Below are positions 48,581-61,399 of a DNA stretch of 64,000 nt, one piece after another. Both the position numbers and the translations under genes were made by a program. Location of the stretch: NCBI GenBank assembly GCA_949357655.1, contig CASHTG010000001.1, forward strand, positions 3,472,001 to 3,536,000, given 5' to 3'. Positions within the stretch are counted from its first letter, which is position 1. Each line of letters begins with the position of its first letter. Under the pieces are notes generated by a model. It was not told the DNA's origin. It did no database searches and saw nothing but the letters and a program-made list of their open reading frames with translations. Source of the DNA: Parascedosporium putredinis. Lineage: Eukaryota; Ascomycota; Sordariomycetes; Microascales; Microascaceae.

Positions 48581-51500
48581 CTGCGGTGAAAAGAATTTGG
48601 GCGAAGGGAAATTACAATGGAGAACAGGAAATGGGAAGGGGAAGAGGAGGGAAGGGAAGCGGAGGAGAGAAAAAAAAATAGCAGGGTTCAACTCGGGAAA
48701 TGGGCAGTCGAAGATGTCGGGTTCGAATGGGTCGACGAAAAGAATATTAGGGAATAAAAACAACGACGTGCACGACTGAAAAGAGGACTTGGAGCAGATT
48801 GGAGCAAATGGCAGCAAAGCCCAACAGAGTTGTTGTGGTTCAATGTTGCCAAATGCAGAAGCCAGCGGACTGCAGGTTTAGTTGTCGACAAGACAAAGGA
48901 GGCACACAAAATTGCTCGACGCGATCTGGTGTCTTTCTTTGTTTGAAGAAGGAGCCAATGAGAGATTAGATGGCCTAACCTGGCGCTAACTGCATTAGCA
49001 CAAGTACCTCGGGATGGAGGGGAGCAATGGGCACGAAGCAATCATCAACGAGAGCAATCAGAGGACGGGGCTTAGCGAACCTGGAGTGGGGAGCAAGACG
49101 GCGTAGGCACTGGACGGGCGGCTTCTGCACTGAAGCAAAACAGGCACCTAATACGCCAGGCCAGGGGAAGAGACCTTGGAGGGATCTATGATCTAGGATT
49201 GATGCAGCACTGAGCACTGAGCACTGCGCGTGGTGGGGTCTCCTGTCCAGGAGCCTAGCACAAGTCGAGGCGCTACACAGGAAATAACGCACTAGACGGT
49301 CGCAAAAAGAAAGTCAGGAGCCACTGCCATCCGTACCTTGCAGATTTCCCCTTGTGAGATTGGCGCTGGCCTCCGCCAGAGTTTCAGCTTCCCGTGATTT
49401 GATGCTACAGGTAGTATTATTCAAGCTGCACGAAGAAGCCAACGGCGGGACGAAGAACCGAAGATAGCGTCGCTCCAGAAGGGCCCGGCTGTTCATCAAG
49501 TGTGCCACGAAGAAAAGGAAAGCTTCAATGACTGGTGCCAAAAAAATCTACAAGTACATTGACGGGTGGCCTTGAGTGAATCGGACCCTTGCAGAGTTTG
49601 GGGAACCAGTCTGAATTTGTTACAACCAGTTGGTGCCCGAAGTCACAGCCAAAGCTGCTCAAGAACTGGTGCAAATCTCTCAGCCCAAAGCAAGGCAGGA
49701 AAGGGAAAAGAAGAAAAGAGAACAGGCGGGAACGGGAAGAAGGGGAAGAAAAAGAAAAGAAAAGGGGAAATGGGTTGTCCAAAGCGAGACAAGAAGCAGT
49801 GATAAAAAAGCAGGCCTTTGCACGAAAAAAGAAACGAAGAGACCAAAAGGGGAGAAAGCGGATGAGCTGGGAGAAACACGGCGCAACGATGCCGAAGAAC
49901 AATGCTTTATGAAGAGAGCCCCAAACTACGCGGGCTTGTCTCGGATGACAACGGAAAGGGGAGATTCGAAGAAGAAGAAAGTTGATGCCGAACCCCAAAA
50001 ATGGAATCATAGGGAAGATGGACTTGGAAAAAGAAAAGACGGCCAAGGGGCGCCGGGAACGGTGGTGAAGCAGATGGACGAAGGCTCCGTCCTGCCCCTT
50101 CACCACAATTCGAGATGCACCCTCAGACACAATACAACGTTTTCTCGCCATTTTCCTCTGGCTATCGCATCAATACAAGTACCTCGGCATGGCGAGACAA
50201 TAAGAAGCATACATGCACTGCTGCGAAATTAACAATCTGTTCACAAAGAGAGAGAGGGAGTGAGAGTCTGGTCGAATAGGACGTGGTGAGAAAACAAAAG
50301 TTTCAAACGATTCAGAACACCCAAGATCGAAGACAGAAGAACAATAACGGCACAGGCTTCGCATGGTCTCGAGAAACAAAAACGGTCATCGTCCGTGAGT
50401 CCAGGGTCCGTTGATCCTTGGCTCCACAGCACGAGCAATCCCGTGGAGAGATGAGATGAGATGAATGAACGATGTGAAGCTGACAGGGGTTGTCAACCAC
50501 CCTTGCACAACATTTGAAGGCCCGACCATCCAGAACATTGGATCCCCCGGGCCCCTCCCATTGCACGTGGAGGCTTGGAACAAATAGTGTACTCCCGCTC
50601 GAGGCGTCAAAGCCCCAGTCCGAGACCCAGCAGCCCAGCTCTCTTGAGAATCCCATTTCTAAATCGAGTGGAGTCCAATTCAATGCAGTCATCCACCGGG
50701 GGAGGGAGGATCTGGAAGGCGGTAAACCACACAACCTATCTACAAGTACAAGTAATGGATCTCTAGACTCCCGTCACCGTCGTCATATTCGCGTACTTGG
50801 GACGCATGTTCTCCTGTCCGTCGCAGCGGCGGGCAGTATCATCCGGCGGGGTGAGCCTCCCCTCTGCCCCTTACCTTGCATCTGCTTCTCCTTACACCTG
50901 CGCCTGCCGCTCACCTGCACTACGCTATGCTATCTGTACTGCAACTCCTTTCCCCTACATGAGGAGACACCGGGGAGATGCAGGACGCGATGGCTAAAGA
51001 AGAAAATTTGTAAACATACCGATCATCCTCTTGGTGAAGACCGGAGCTACTCCTTCGTATTGAGTCTGCCAAAATTCTCGCATGAGGCAATCCATTGCTC
51101 ATCAGTTCTTAGCGCAGTGTCGGAGGACACGGTGCAACGGTTCGTACAGCAAGTAATTGAATGGATGTACACTACTACGTACTTGCAAGTTGATACGGGC
51201 TCAATCGCACACCAGAGCCCCAAGCATCTGGTTACGAAGTACATTGTCAGTCCGCGTGTTTTGCAACGCGACAGCTATAACGGGAAAGTCAACAATGGAC
51301 ACGGAGCAACGGATTCCAGTTCCTTTTTGTTTTCTTTTTTTTTTTTTTTAATTACTCGTACTTCTTTTCTTGTATCTCCAGCATGTCGAGACCAGGCACT
51401 TGGAAGTCGGTCGTTCGTTCATTCGATGGATCCCATCGCTTCTGCAGGTCGCGTCAGCTCGCAGTCTCGCGTCTGACCCTCTAACAAAAAGCATTGGTCC

Positions 51501-53419
51501 TGAGTCAACAATCCGCGATAATTCAGTCGGTCGAACCAGTGTCTCATAGATTAATTCTTCTCTAGCGTCTCCAATTCCTTGTCGCTGCCATGCCATGGCA
51601 TTGAAGAAGGCCGGATTTGATCGACACCAGGGCCAAGACACCCCACACTCCAAGTAGCATCATTCATGTTATGTTCCATGACCCGATCTCCAATTTGATA
51701 TCAGCCAGATCGCCCACCGCCGGCCGCTTCCCCAGCCCAGCACGGCGCGCCAGGCATGTCAAGATAGATTGGACAACAATGCCGTCCGCCTCAAGTGGTC
51801 AAAAGCCGTGCTGTTCAAGGCAATTGACCACGATGAAGTCAAACTTGGCTACCATTCATTCTCTTCCCCTCTCTTACTTTTTGGATTCTACAAAGTAGAG
51901 CAGACGTTGAGGAGAGCAGGTTGCAATGAAATGAGGACATGTCCAAAAACGGACATGGGGAGCCCGGATATTAATCAAAACAAAAAAGAAAGTAAAGTCT
52001 GGGCCCGCACATTGACGCGTTTTGCTGGGCCGGAACTCGCAGGCAAAGGGCCAAGGCAAAGGACCGGCTTTTGTTCTCTTTTTTCTTTTTTTCTTTTTTT
52101 TTTTGGTAGCACTCCTGCTCTGTTTCTCTCTCGTCGTCTTTGCGCATAAACTTCATCTCAACGCCACCAATCACAAACGTGTTCTCGAGAACAAGCAAGG
52201 ATCAATCGATCCGTTGATCAATGCCCTCAACCCTCTTCTTTGCTCAGACCAAGCTCCAATTTCCGCCCCATGCGATGCAAAAAGATGGGAAAGATGGGAA
52301 GCAGAGACGAGGTCGAAAAACAAGAAGTAATGGATTATACAAATAAATAAATCAAAACAAAAATAGAAATACAGCGAAATCCAAACCACACAAGATGGTA
52401 AACACACCCCATAATAGACCTAATATCCCTGTATGGAAAGCAGAACGTTGCTTTCCAATCCATCCATGGATCCGTATACTAGTAGTGTAGGCATAGCGTA
52501 AATATCCACGAGGAACCCCTATGGCGCGATGTGCTACACACAGAGCCAGTGGCCTCCTTGTCCATATTCTATCCACTTCTCTCCCTCTCAGCCTTCCACT
52601 CAGTCTTCCATCTGTCCTAAGTGCAAAGTAGAGATGCAGCCTAGGGCCCTTCCCAGCTTTCCATGTCTTCTCGGCCTGCGGTAGCGGTACCCATTGCTCC
52701 TCGACGTTGAACATGAGCCCTCAGAGTTGAATCTTTGGGTATGCAGATATAGATCTATCTATATATCTAGATATATAATGCCGTCATAATGTATCGATCA
52801 GAACAGCCGTCTATATGCTGGGCTAGCTGCCCTACAAGTCTCTAACTAAGTCACGATGCTGAAGGCTCGCTTCACATGGGCTATCTTGGACCTTATATAA
52901 TGGGTTCTCGTCAGCCCCAGAACGGTCAATCATGCTGGGAACGAGCCAGGCCACTACCGCGTCTCGTCCGCATGTTCTCTCTCGCTATTGTACAAGCCAA
53001 TACTCCATGGCTAACTATATCAAGCTGTGCCAAGCTCTTTTTCGCATCCCCTTCCCTAACATCTATAAGCTATTCCTCGATTTGTTGCCTTTACATGGTC
53101 GTACACCCCAACACTTCCCAGCTTTGCGGTATCCCAACATGCTGTTGAACGCAGTACGTTCGGCTAGACGGGCTACGTCTGAAGAAGCCTGACGAGCCCT
53201 GGCGTTCTACGGGCCTCATAAAGACGAGGCTACCTGAAGAGCCCTTCATCCTCAGAACCATAGAGTTCGTCTTCTTACTTCCAAAGATACTGTCGCCGAC
53301 TCCAGAGCATCTTGAGTCTGTCTTCCCACGAGTTCAACCTTGGGCGTAAAGTTGCGTCATGGACAGCTCAGGGCTTCCTTTCGAGCTAGCCCTCGTCTTA
53401 CGAGAAAGAGCTCTCACCT
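48581..53419. other. Intergenic region, 4.8 kb
   Basis: Upstream side of ApsA/Num1 and 3' side of the thioredoxin-like gene. No recognisable gene. It includes purine-rich sequence (49680-49880), a long + open frame of doubtful coding status (50490-51476), poly-T tracts near 51330 and 52085, and an AT-rich palindrome near 52746. The unresolved first exon of ApsA/Num1 probably lies in 48581-48850. Confidence 0.5.
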
Positions 53420-54103
53420 CTAGAGCTTGAAGAAGCGGCCGCCGAGTCCACCACCGGTAAATCCGCTGCCGCCCATGCTCCTCGCCTCCTCCCGGATCCA
53501 GTTCGTCAGAAAGGCCTCGCTCGTTAGTTGAGCCGGGTCCATGACCCTTGTGCTCATGCGCCCGCCGTGTTCGTTAAAGGCCATGAGCGTGGGCACTGAA
53601 GATATGACATACATGTGGCCAAAGCCCTCCTTCATGATGTCGGGTGAGTCGTACTCGATTGTGCAGAGGGCCACGCCCCCTTCGGCCTCGCCGACGCCGG
53701 ACTCAACCAGACGATACAGAAGCGGTGATACGGTCTTGCACGTAGGGCACCACGATGTCGTCCATAACGTGAGAAGAGGCGAATTCGAGGAGACTGAGAG
53801 TAGGTGGTACGTGTTGAAATCAGAAACCCGTGTTACCCTAAGAAATGCTTAGTACAAGCCAGATAGATGCACATACAGAACCAAGCCGATGGAAGCAGGT
53901 AAGGCATGGATTCTGGATTAGGGTTATCATGAAGCACACATACGGGTCGTAGATTTGATTCTTCCCCTCTGGCCGCCCGTTAGGCGGAATCCTCGTCGCA
54001 CGATTGGGGAGGGTGACTGCAGGCCGATGGGAGATGGGGATGGTAGCTTCCGCGCCAGAGCACGCGCTCCGAGAAGGCCACCTGCGAAGTTTTTCACGCT
54101 CAT
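53420..54103 (-). CDS. Thioredoxin-fold protein, probably mitochondrial
   Basis: Small redox-type protein with active-site Cys-Pro-Thr-Cys in LLTLWTTSWCPTCKTV, followed by VESGVGEAEGGVALC, the cis-Pro region VISSVPTLMAF and a Gly-rich C-terminus GGLGGRFFKL. The start at 54103 (MSVKNFAGGLL) opens an Arg/Ser-rich N-terminus with VRRGFRLTG that looks like a mitochondrial presequence. Two exons, 54103-53944 and 53837-53420, are joined by a 106-nt intron (GTATGT...CTTAG), giving NQIYDP-VTRVSDFNTYHLL. One base is missing in the G run near 53985 of exon 1 to connect the presequence to that junction. About 190 residues. The CPTC motif differs from the WCGPC of classical thioredoxins, so the substrate is uncertain. 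Confidence 0.8.
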
Positions 54104-57100
54104 CGTTTTTTTTTTTTCAAATGTTCTCTTCCTGTGACTACTTGAAATAGAGAATCTGGTGAGCAGTCGATCTTTCCCGTCTCTAGGTGGTTTTTGCTCT
54201 CGTTTCAAGCCATCAGGACCGGGTGGTACGTTTGCCGTGGTTTTTTGTCATCGTTATGGTCGGTAGTGCTCTTCAAGGAGCTGAGCTCCGTCAACTGCTA
54301 GTGAGTAAGGGATGACGTAATTGGGTAGTGAGTTGAGGCTCTTTTCCTTGGAGGAATTGGGACATTGTGCCTCGTTCACCACATGTCGAATCTTATTCAA
54401 GATGCAACCAGCAGATCAATTGATTGATCAACTCATGGCAAGCAGTCAACCGCTCCCATACGGAAACCCCGTGCTTGACTTCTAGCTCTATTTTCTTTTT
54501 GGCTGCAAGCATCAAGTGCTTGAGGGTGCCTGCATCGCTCACTTGCGGCGGTGGCTTCAAGTTCCAGTGTTTGCCTGCATGTGACCCAGACATATGCGCG
54601 GACGGGGACCGGCTTGAACACTGTGCCCACACAGCAACACAGCAGCAGGGACGGGCGAGTACCTCGAGGTACACAACATGTACCCGAACCTGTTTTCCTC
54701 GCCCGATGATAGAGCACTGCAGTCGTCTCTTTGCCTTCGCCATGGAGAATTAATTCGGGATGATTTGATGAATTGGGCGCGCAACCGCGCTGCCCGTGCT
54801 CGCATCCCCACTCGCTCTCAACGCCAAGAGGCCGATCACCTTTTCTTTCTTAGCAGTAGCCCGTGATCACTATGGGCGGTGAGAAAGTAAAGCACATGGG
54901 CTTGATGGGCTAGAGCGGCTCTAGCAGAAATTCTATGGAATGGATAGATCCTTGTCTCCAGGGCTCTCTGCTGCGTCTATCCCCTCTTGCCCCTCTTGCC
55001 CCCTTAGCGGTGGCCCTCGCCACCAAATGCACACCAGTTCATGGCATTAGTCACACTCAGGAGAGGTGGGAGACGGGTCTCGTGGCGCCGTCGCTCCCCA
55101 CACTCCTGTCCCGCGGCCGTGAGTGTTGATGTCACCGACGCTTGGCGGGGCTGCTAACAACCCCGACAGCGTGCACGGGTCAGAGAGATGATAGGGGTGA
55201 TTAACCCACGATGGTCTGTCCAGTCTGCAATGGGTTGGAGAAAATATCATTTCAATATTTTCCCTCGACCTGGAGCACATTAAGCGCCAGTTCGGCCTCC
55301 GCGCGGGTTCAAGCGGGACTCCCAGTGCTGCGACGATGCTAAAGTGAGAGGAAGGGACTTTTGGCTCGCTGGCAGAGATGGGCGGCAGGGGATTGATATT
55401 ACGAGTTCTCAACATTTCCTTTCATCTCTGTGCAGCAATCGGCCGTGTATGCAGCCTTAGTTCCTAGCCTGGATTTGTGGACAATCGGTTCGATATCTAT
55501 TAGGCGAACAAATCCCCTTTTCATCCTTGGTAACGAACATATACTCGGTGACAAATGCTGGAGAGCCACGGGCTGTCTTTAAAGGGCTTGGAACAGCACC
55601 ATTTCCTTTCTCAAGCTTGCAGGTTGAAACAACCAGCTTTCGTCTAGGCTCTCTAAATTGCCACCAAATTAGCTCGGTCTAGACCGCCATAGCTTGTCCA
55701 CCCTCCAAGAGTCGTCCTCTCCTTCCTTATTCAATAAGAGCCTCGGGCTGCAAAGGGGGTCGGCAAGGGCGCCCACCCTTCTGCTTGCTGACAACTTGAT
55801 TCATCTCTTCCTCTTCGCCATCCACGGGTGGCATCAATGATGAGCGCGCCTTTGTCGAGACACGTGCATGCTTGAATGTCTTGCACCATCGAGAAACAAC
55901 TCTCAAGGAAAGTCGGGGCATATATGGTGTCCATATGCCAAAAGGACCGAACTGCAAGGTTTTGGAGGCTGGAATGCACCTGCCACATTTCAGTGTGAGC
56001 GGAGGCGGAGGCGGAGGGGCAAGGGCAAGGGCAAGGGAGTCAAGCAGTAAACCGCATGTGCATTGCAACTATAGGCAAAGGGAAGTCTTGAGGATGAGAG
56101 CGCGCCATGACCGGATCGCCTCCGATCTTGGAGATCAATTGACCCAGAGATCCTAGCCCCTCCTCTTCATTGATCCCTTAACCCCCGCCCCGCCCCCGCC
56201 TTTCCCCACTAAGGAGGACCCTGAGATTCTGCACGATCATGATATTGTCCACCGTCAACAATGGAACGAACACCTGGATGGCTTAGATGGACCAGCCTCC
56301 AAAAACGCAAGCATTAATACTCCAAGTGCAATAGCTCCACCAGCCAGATCCTCCTGCTCCCCACGAACGCACATGGCGTTTGGCTATGCATGGATTTCGC
56401 ACTGATGATAGCCTCCGAGTGACGCTGTTCGCTGCACGTTAAACGCTCTTCAGCGAGTACTTGTACATCAATTGGAACGTTGATTGTTGGACTGCTTGAT
56501 AGATTCAACATCCGCCGCTTGATATCGTTGATCCGTGAGGGGAAAGACCCGCCAAAGATTGAACTTGGGGATTCGGATTCCTCAGACACTCATCAATTGA
56601 TCCTAGAATCAACGCTGGGGACTCAAAAACAACCGCCCCTGGACAATCTGACACCAGTCAATAGATCTTTCGCCGTGAACGCATCGCAGTGCCGACTTGC
56701 TACGCCGAACTAGCCCACGTGTCTCAAAAATCTAGTCAGTTCCACAGACACTTCCTATCCAACATCTGCATCTGCAGCAACTAGTCTCTCTACTCTTGGA
56801 AATGTGAACTTGTGTTGCTGAGGTTCCTGTTCTTATTCGGGCTCGTGTTCGAGGAAACGTGGGCCATTCCCCAACATTGAAGTCTGCGCCTAGCGCGTGT
56901 CGCGCATTCGATGTCCCCAGGGTGCCTCAAAACTTGATAACTGGCGGTAGGTCTGGTTCGACATGTGCCACACCTACAGCAGCGCATCTCGCGCAAGATG
57001 AATTGATTGATCCCACCATGAGGTTCGGGTAAGCTCACGACGAATGCGTCACTGAGGGGCCCAACTGCACAATGATCAATCGATAATATACTGTTTCCCA

Positions 57101-58210
57101 CAACCACTGACCATGGCCAGCTCCCCTGACCCTTCCTTTTCCCACCCCTCCCCCAACCACCCACACTGATGACTCGGATCAATGTGGAGATAAATTCAGT
57201 TGATGGTGCGACGGTGAAATGGTTACTCCAGTGCACAAGCAGCATCAACATGGCGGAATACAACCGCCACCTACAAGTATCACAGCTCATTAACCCAGTT
57301 CCTCAGAGACTGCTTTATCCTCTGCTGGTTCAGGCCTCGTCTCTGTTGCCGACTTCAAAGTGGTTTCGAGGAAACGCTGGCCCAAGCCGCCAAGCACCCA
57401 AGTTCCAAGGCACAGTGCTGTTTGATAGAAGTCAAGTGTCTTCCAAGCCTTCCAAGCCTCCCTCCACCCTCCAGGTGCCTCGACCCCACATTCGCGACCA
57501 GCCTGGATCAATTGTCAAGGGCCCATGGATCAATGTACCTTTTTGTACTCTGGAGTTCTCCAACCCGGTTATTCCTTGCATTTGACTTGATCCATCCCCG
57601 ATGATGCCGTATCATCACCGGACCCCGAGGGTTCACAACTACATAGATAGCCTTGGAGCTCGTCTGCAAGCATTATCAATTTCTTTCGTCTTTCGTTGTT
57701 CGTCGGTCGAAGATTTCTACAAGTAACGGGGCACCCGCAGCCACATCCGATCGAATCTTCAATGTTCCTTTGCTAGCATTGAACCTTGTTAACTTCTTTC
57801 GGAAAGTAGTGGCGAGTCCTGGACGAATGTTCTAAGCTTCTAGTGCGTTTCGGCGTGCCTTCCAGTCCCGGGAGTCCTATCTAATAAAAGACGACCCCGA
57901 AACTCTCTACCCGCCCTCTAGGTTTTTGTTGGCGTGCCCTGTCAACTCGCCTCGTCGCCATCGACTCTTCAACATCCCTTTCTTCATAATTTCTTTTCTT
58001 ATATTTTTCAACAAATTCCCCTCTAATATAAGCGGCTTCCTCCCCTCATACCCGAGGGAAACCGAAAGAAGAAGCCCACTGGCACGGTTCTGGGAGGGCT
58101 TGACTTCGCCCGGTCGGCCTCTTCGACATTGGTGGTAAACCTAGCTTCCGTCAACCGACTTCCACACCATTCCCCGCTATTTTCAGACAGCTGGGTAAAA
58201 CCGGCCCAGG
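54104..58210. other. Intergenic region, 4.1 kb
   Basis: Lies between the thioredoxin-like gene (facing away) and the MFS gene. No gene supported. Rich in TTGATC/GATCAATTG words (54414, 56134, 56593, 57001, 57503) and holds a GGAGGC/GGGCAA purine repeat at 56001-56037. The last 350 bases are probable MFS promoter and 5' UTR. Confidence 0.5.
56001..56037 (+). repeat. Purine hexamer repeats (GGAGGC)n(GGGCAA)n
   Basis: Three GGAGGC units directly followed by three GGGCAA-type units, giving many short G runs on the + strand. Simple-sequence repeat. Confidence 0.75.
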
Positions 58211-60735
58211 ATGGGGCTCTTTCGCGGACGCGGCAAGAAAGAAGGAGGTGATACCAACGATGCCGAAACCGGCCAGACCCCGAAGTGGAGCATGGGTGTG
58301 CTTAATGACAAGAATACTGTCGAGGTGCCCGGTATGGATCTTTCCCAACCCTAACATCTACCCGTCGTGTCCCCTTCCCCTTTTCCTTGTGCCCAAAGAC
58401 GATGGATCTAACCTTGGACTACAGGATCCGTTCTTCTTCTAGCCAAAGACAGGAATGAGCCGCTTGGCCTACGTCACGCTCCCGCGAGAACTTCACAGTC
58501 CTCTCTGCCCACCGGAGCGCCCTTTAGCCGCCCAGGCACGCCCCGCCGCGTCAGCTCGAGCAGGGCCGTGACGATTTCTCACGAGGCGAAGAAGAAGACC
58601 CGCGATGGCAAGATTATCCTCGACCCGCAGCCCGAGGATTCGGCAAACGACCCGCTTAACTGGCCCACTTGGAAAAGGGATACCGCGCTTCTCTCCCTAG
58701 GCTTTTATTGCATGGTCGGTGGTGGCATAACCCCCATCCTCGCCGCGGGCTTCGCCGACGTTGGACACGACTACGACGTCGAGGTCGAGCAAGTAGCACT
58801 GACCACCGGTCTCTACATGCTGGGCCTCGGGTTCGGCTCCGTCATCGCATCCCCAACCGCCATCTTATACGGTAAACGGCCCGTGTACCTCGTGAGCGCC
58901 TTCATCTTCATCGCGTCCTGTGTCTGGTGCGCCCTCTCCCCTTCCTTTGGCTCTCTGATCGCCGCGCGAATCCTCCAGGGAATTGCCGTGAGCCCTGTGG
59001 AATGTCTGCCTTCCGCCACCATTGCCGAGATCTTCTTCCTCCACGAGCGAGCTTTTCGCATCGGCATCTATACCCTACTTCTCCTCGGCGGCAAAAACCT
59101 CGTTCCCCTCATCTCCGCGCTCATCATTCAGAGCCTCGGTTGGAGATGGGTATTTTGGTAAGTTCCTAAAGTTTCCTTGCCCTGTTGGAGGCCTTGTAAT
59201 TGCGCCAGTGGCCTCGTACGCCGGTGAATATTTTTTTCTTCATGGCGGCTGATTTCCATCAAACACAGGGTTGTCGCCATCATTGTCGCCTTTTGGGTCT
59301 TTATGCTCTTTTTCTTCGTCCCAGAGACGTTTTGGGATAGGACACCCGTCCCGAAATCAAGGGCACCTTCTCGTCGCCCAAGCTTCCTCCGCCGCCGCTC
59401 CTCGCGTCCGGATGGACATGCCTTCCCCTCTCACCCCCAGCTCCTATCGTGAGCCCGCTCCTCGGCGACCATGTCACTGCCGCGCATCCCGCCGATCCGA
59501 GAAGCTCTCATGAAGTAGCTGTACCTGACAATGACCCCCGCGGCACAGCCCGACGAACGCACCACCGATGCCGAGGATGCTACGACGGCCGCTAGTAATC
59601 TGAAAGGCGAAACGGGAGCAGCCGACGATTCTAAACCCGAGGCTTCTCAGAGGCCCACCCAGGTCAACTTCGCCGTCGACAGGAAAAGCTCCGATAGTGC
59701 TCGCTCGTTGGGTGAGCGCGATGACCGTAGCCAACGTGTCGAGGGTGACGTCGGCCCCACCGAAGGCGCCCTTTCCAAAGAAACCCCAAGCGCCTCGACC
59801 CCGGCCTCTTCGCATAGGCATGGCGCAACAGGGCAAGCTTCGCTCGTGGCTGCAGCTACCTCCAAGATCCTCGACTCGGATTCGGGGCGCTCGACAGCCG
59901 CCACCCCGACCTTGAGCGATCATCTCAGCCTATCGGCGGCCAGCACTACACCCACAACCTCCGAGAGATGCCGGCCCTGACTTTTTCGCAGCAGCTTCGG
60001 CCTTACAACGGACGACTGAGCGAAGACTCGTGGTTCAAAGTCATGCTGCGGCCCTTTGTCTTGTTTTCGTACCCCGCCATCCTGTGGTCCGCTGCCGTGT
60101 ATGCCTGCTCCGTGGGATGGCTCATCGTCATCTCCGAGTCCATGGCCATGATCTACCAGAACCGAGACTCGTATCACTTCGACGCCCTTCAAACCGGCCT
60201 TGTCTACATCTCTCCCTTTGTCGGCGGTCTCCTAGGAACAGCCGTGGCCGGGAAAGTCTCTGATATTATTGTCAAGGCCATGGCGAGCCGTAACGGTGGA
60301 CTCTATGAGCCGGAATTCCGTCTCGTGATGGGCATCCCAATCACCATCACCACCGTCATCGGCCTGATGGGATTCGGCTGGTCGGCGCAGGAGCGGAATC
60401 ACTGGATAGTCCCCACCGTCTTTTTCGGAGTTATTTCCTTTGGCTGCTCCCTCGGGTCGACCACCTCTATCACGTTCTGCGTCGATAGCTATCGCCAATA
60501 CGCGGGAGAAGCCCTCGTCACCCTCAACTTCTCCAAAAACGTCCTCCACGGTTTCATCTTCAGCTTGTTCTTCACCCACTGGCTCTCTAGCGACGGATCG
60601 AGAATGGTATTTATCTGGACGGGTGTGATCCAGCTGATTCTGATGCTGACGACCATTCCGCTCTACATTTATGGGAAGCGACTCCGGATGTGGACCGTCC
60701 GGAAGAACTTGCTGGAGAAGCTCCTTCACTCCTAG
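58211..60735 (+). CDS. MFS transporter, Hol1-like (drug:H+ antiporter type)
   Basis: Plasma-membrane proton-coupled transporter of the major facilitator superfamily. Exon 1 (58211-58331) encodes a cytosolic N-terminus; intron 1 runs to 58424, and exon 2 reads GSVLLLAKDRNEPLGLRH, a family signature. The segment NDPLNWPTWKRD precedes helix 1; helices follow with FYCMVGGGITPILAAGF and ARILQGIAVSPVECLPSA. Intron 2 is 59158-59268. After the sixth helix (PETFWDR) comes a long disordered loop of about 200 residues, then HNLREMPALTFSQQLRPYNG and a six-helix C-terminal half including CVDSYRQYAGEALVTLNFSKN. Frame breaks: near 59446, about 59540 and about 59950, all in or next to the loop. The substrate is unknown; Hol1 relatives move cations, polyamines or drugs. 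Stop TAG at 60733. Confidence 0.88.
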
Positions 60736-61399
60736 ATCTTGTCCCGCGGTGGTTCCTGTTTCTTCCTCTTCTTCTTTGTATTGCTGTCATGTGCGTTCCA
60801 CCATCCGATGATCTTCCAAGCCGACATTTGTTTTCTTGTTTTTCCCATCATGGAATTGGGTTCTTGCGCCTTCTCTGTCTAGCATATGAGTGATGGATAC
60901 ACATCTCTCATAGGATATCATGACCACATGCATCGGATAGACTCAGTCTTCTTGCATCTTACTAGCGTTTTGAGCGTGGGATAGTTAGTTTATATTGTTT
61001 TCAGATATCTGGTCGTCCTCCTCTGAATTAATTCCACAATAACTCCATACTTCTCCTTGAGTTTCCTGGACAATTTTGACCTCATGCGCGCATGTCGCTC
61101 TTATACTTTGATACTTCCGTATCTTCGAACCCGTGTTTCTGGGTTTGGGACCGAAAAGAAAGCAGAACAAAACAAAACAGAGAGACCGTCTCAAAACTCC
61201 TCGATAGCGCCTACCCAGGAGTTGACCACCCTTAAGAACCGTAGCCCAACCCAAAACCCAAAACCTTCCGCCTAATGAAGCCCGTAAGAACCTCGACCCT
61301 GGTGAAGTAAAGAAGTGGAAACCTTGTTTTTCCCCCAAAGGCCAGGGTCAGGATGAAAAAACCGAAAAGCCAAGGGACCAAACTCGAGATGGAAAAAAA
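60736..61399. other. Convergent intergenic gap
   Basis: 660 bases between the MFS transporter (+) and the Sos7-like gene (-). No gene supported; presumably holds both 3' UTRs. Confidence 0.5.

Noticed and set aside
49525..50151. 208-codon minus-strand frame
   Set aside because: Phe/Leu/Ser-rich translation of a purine-rich tract on the other strand; low complexity without homology.
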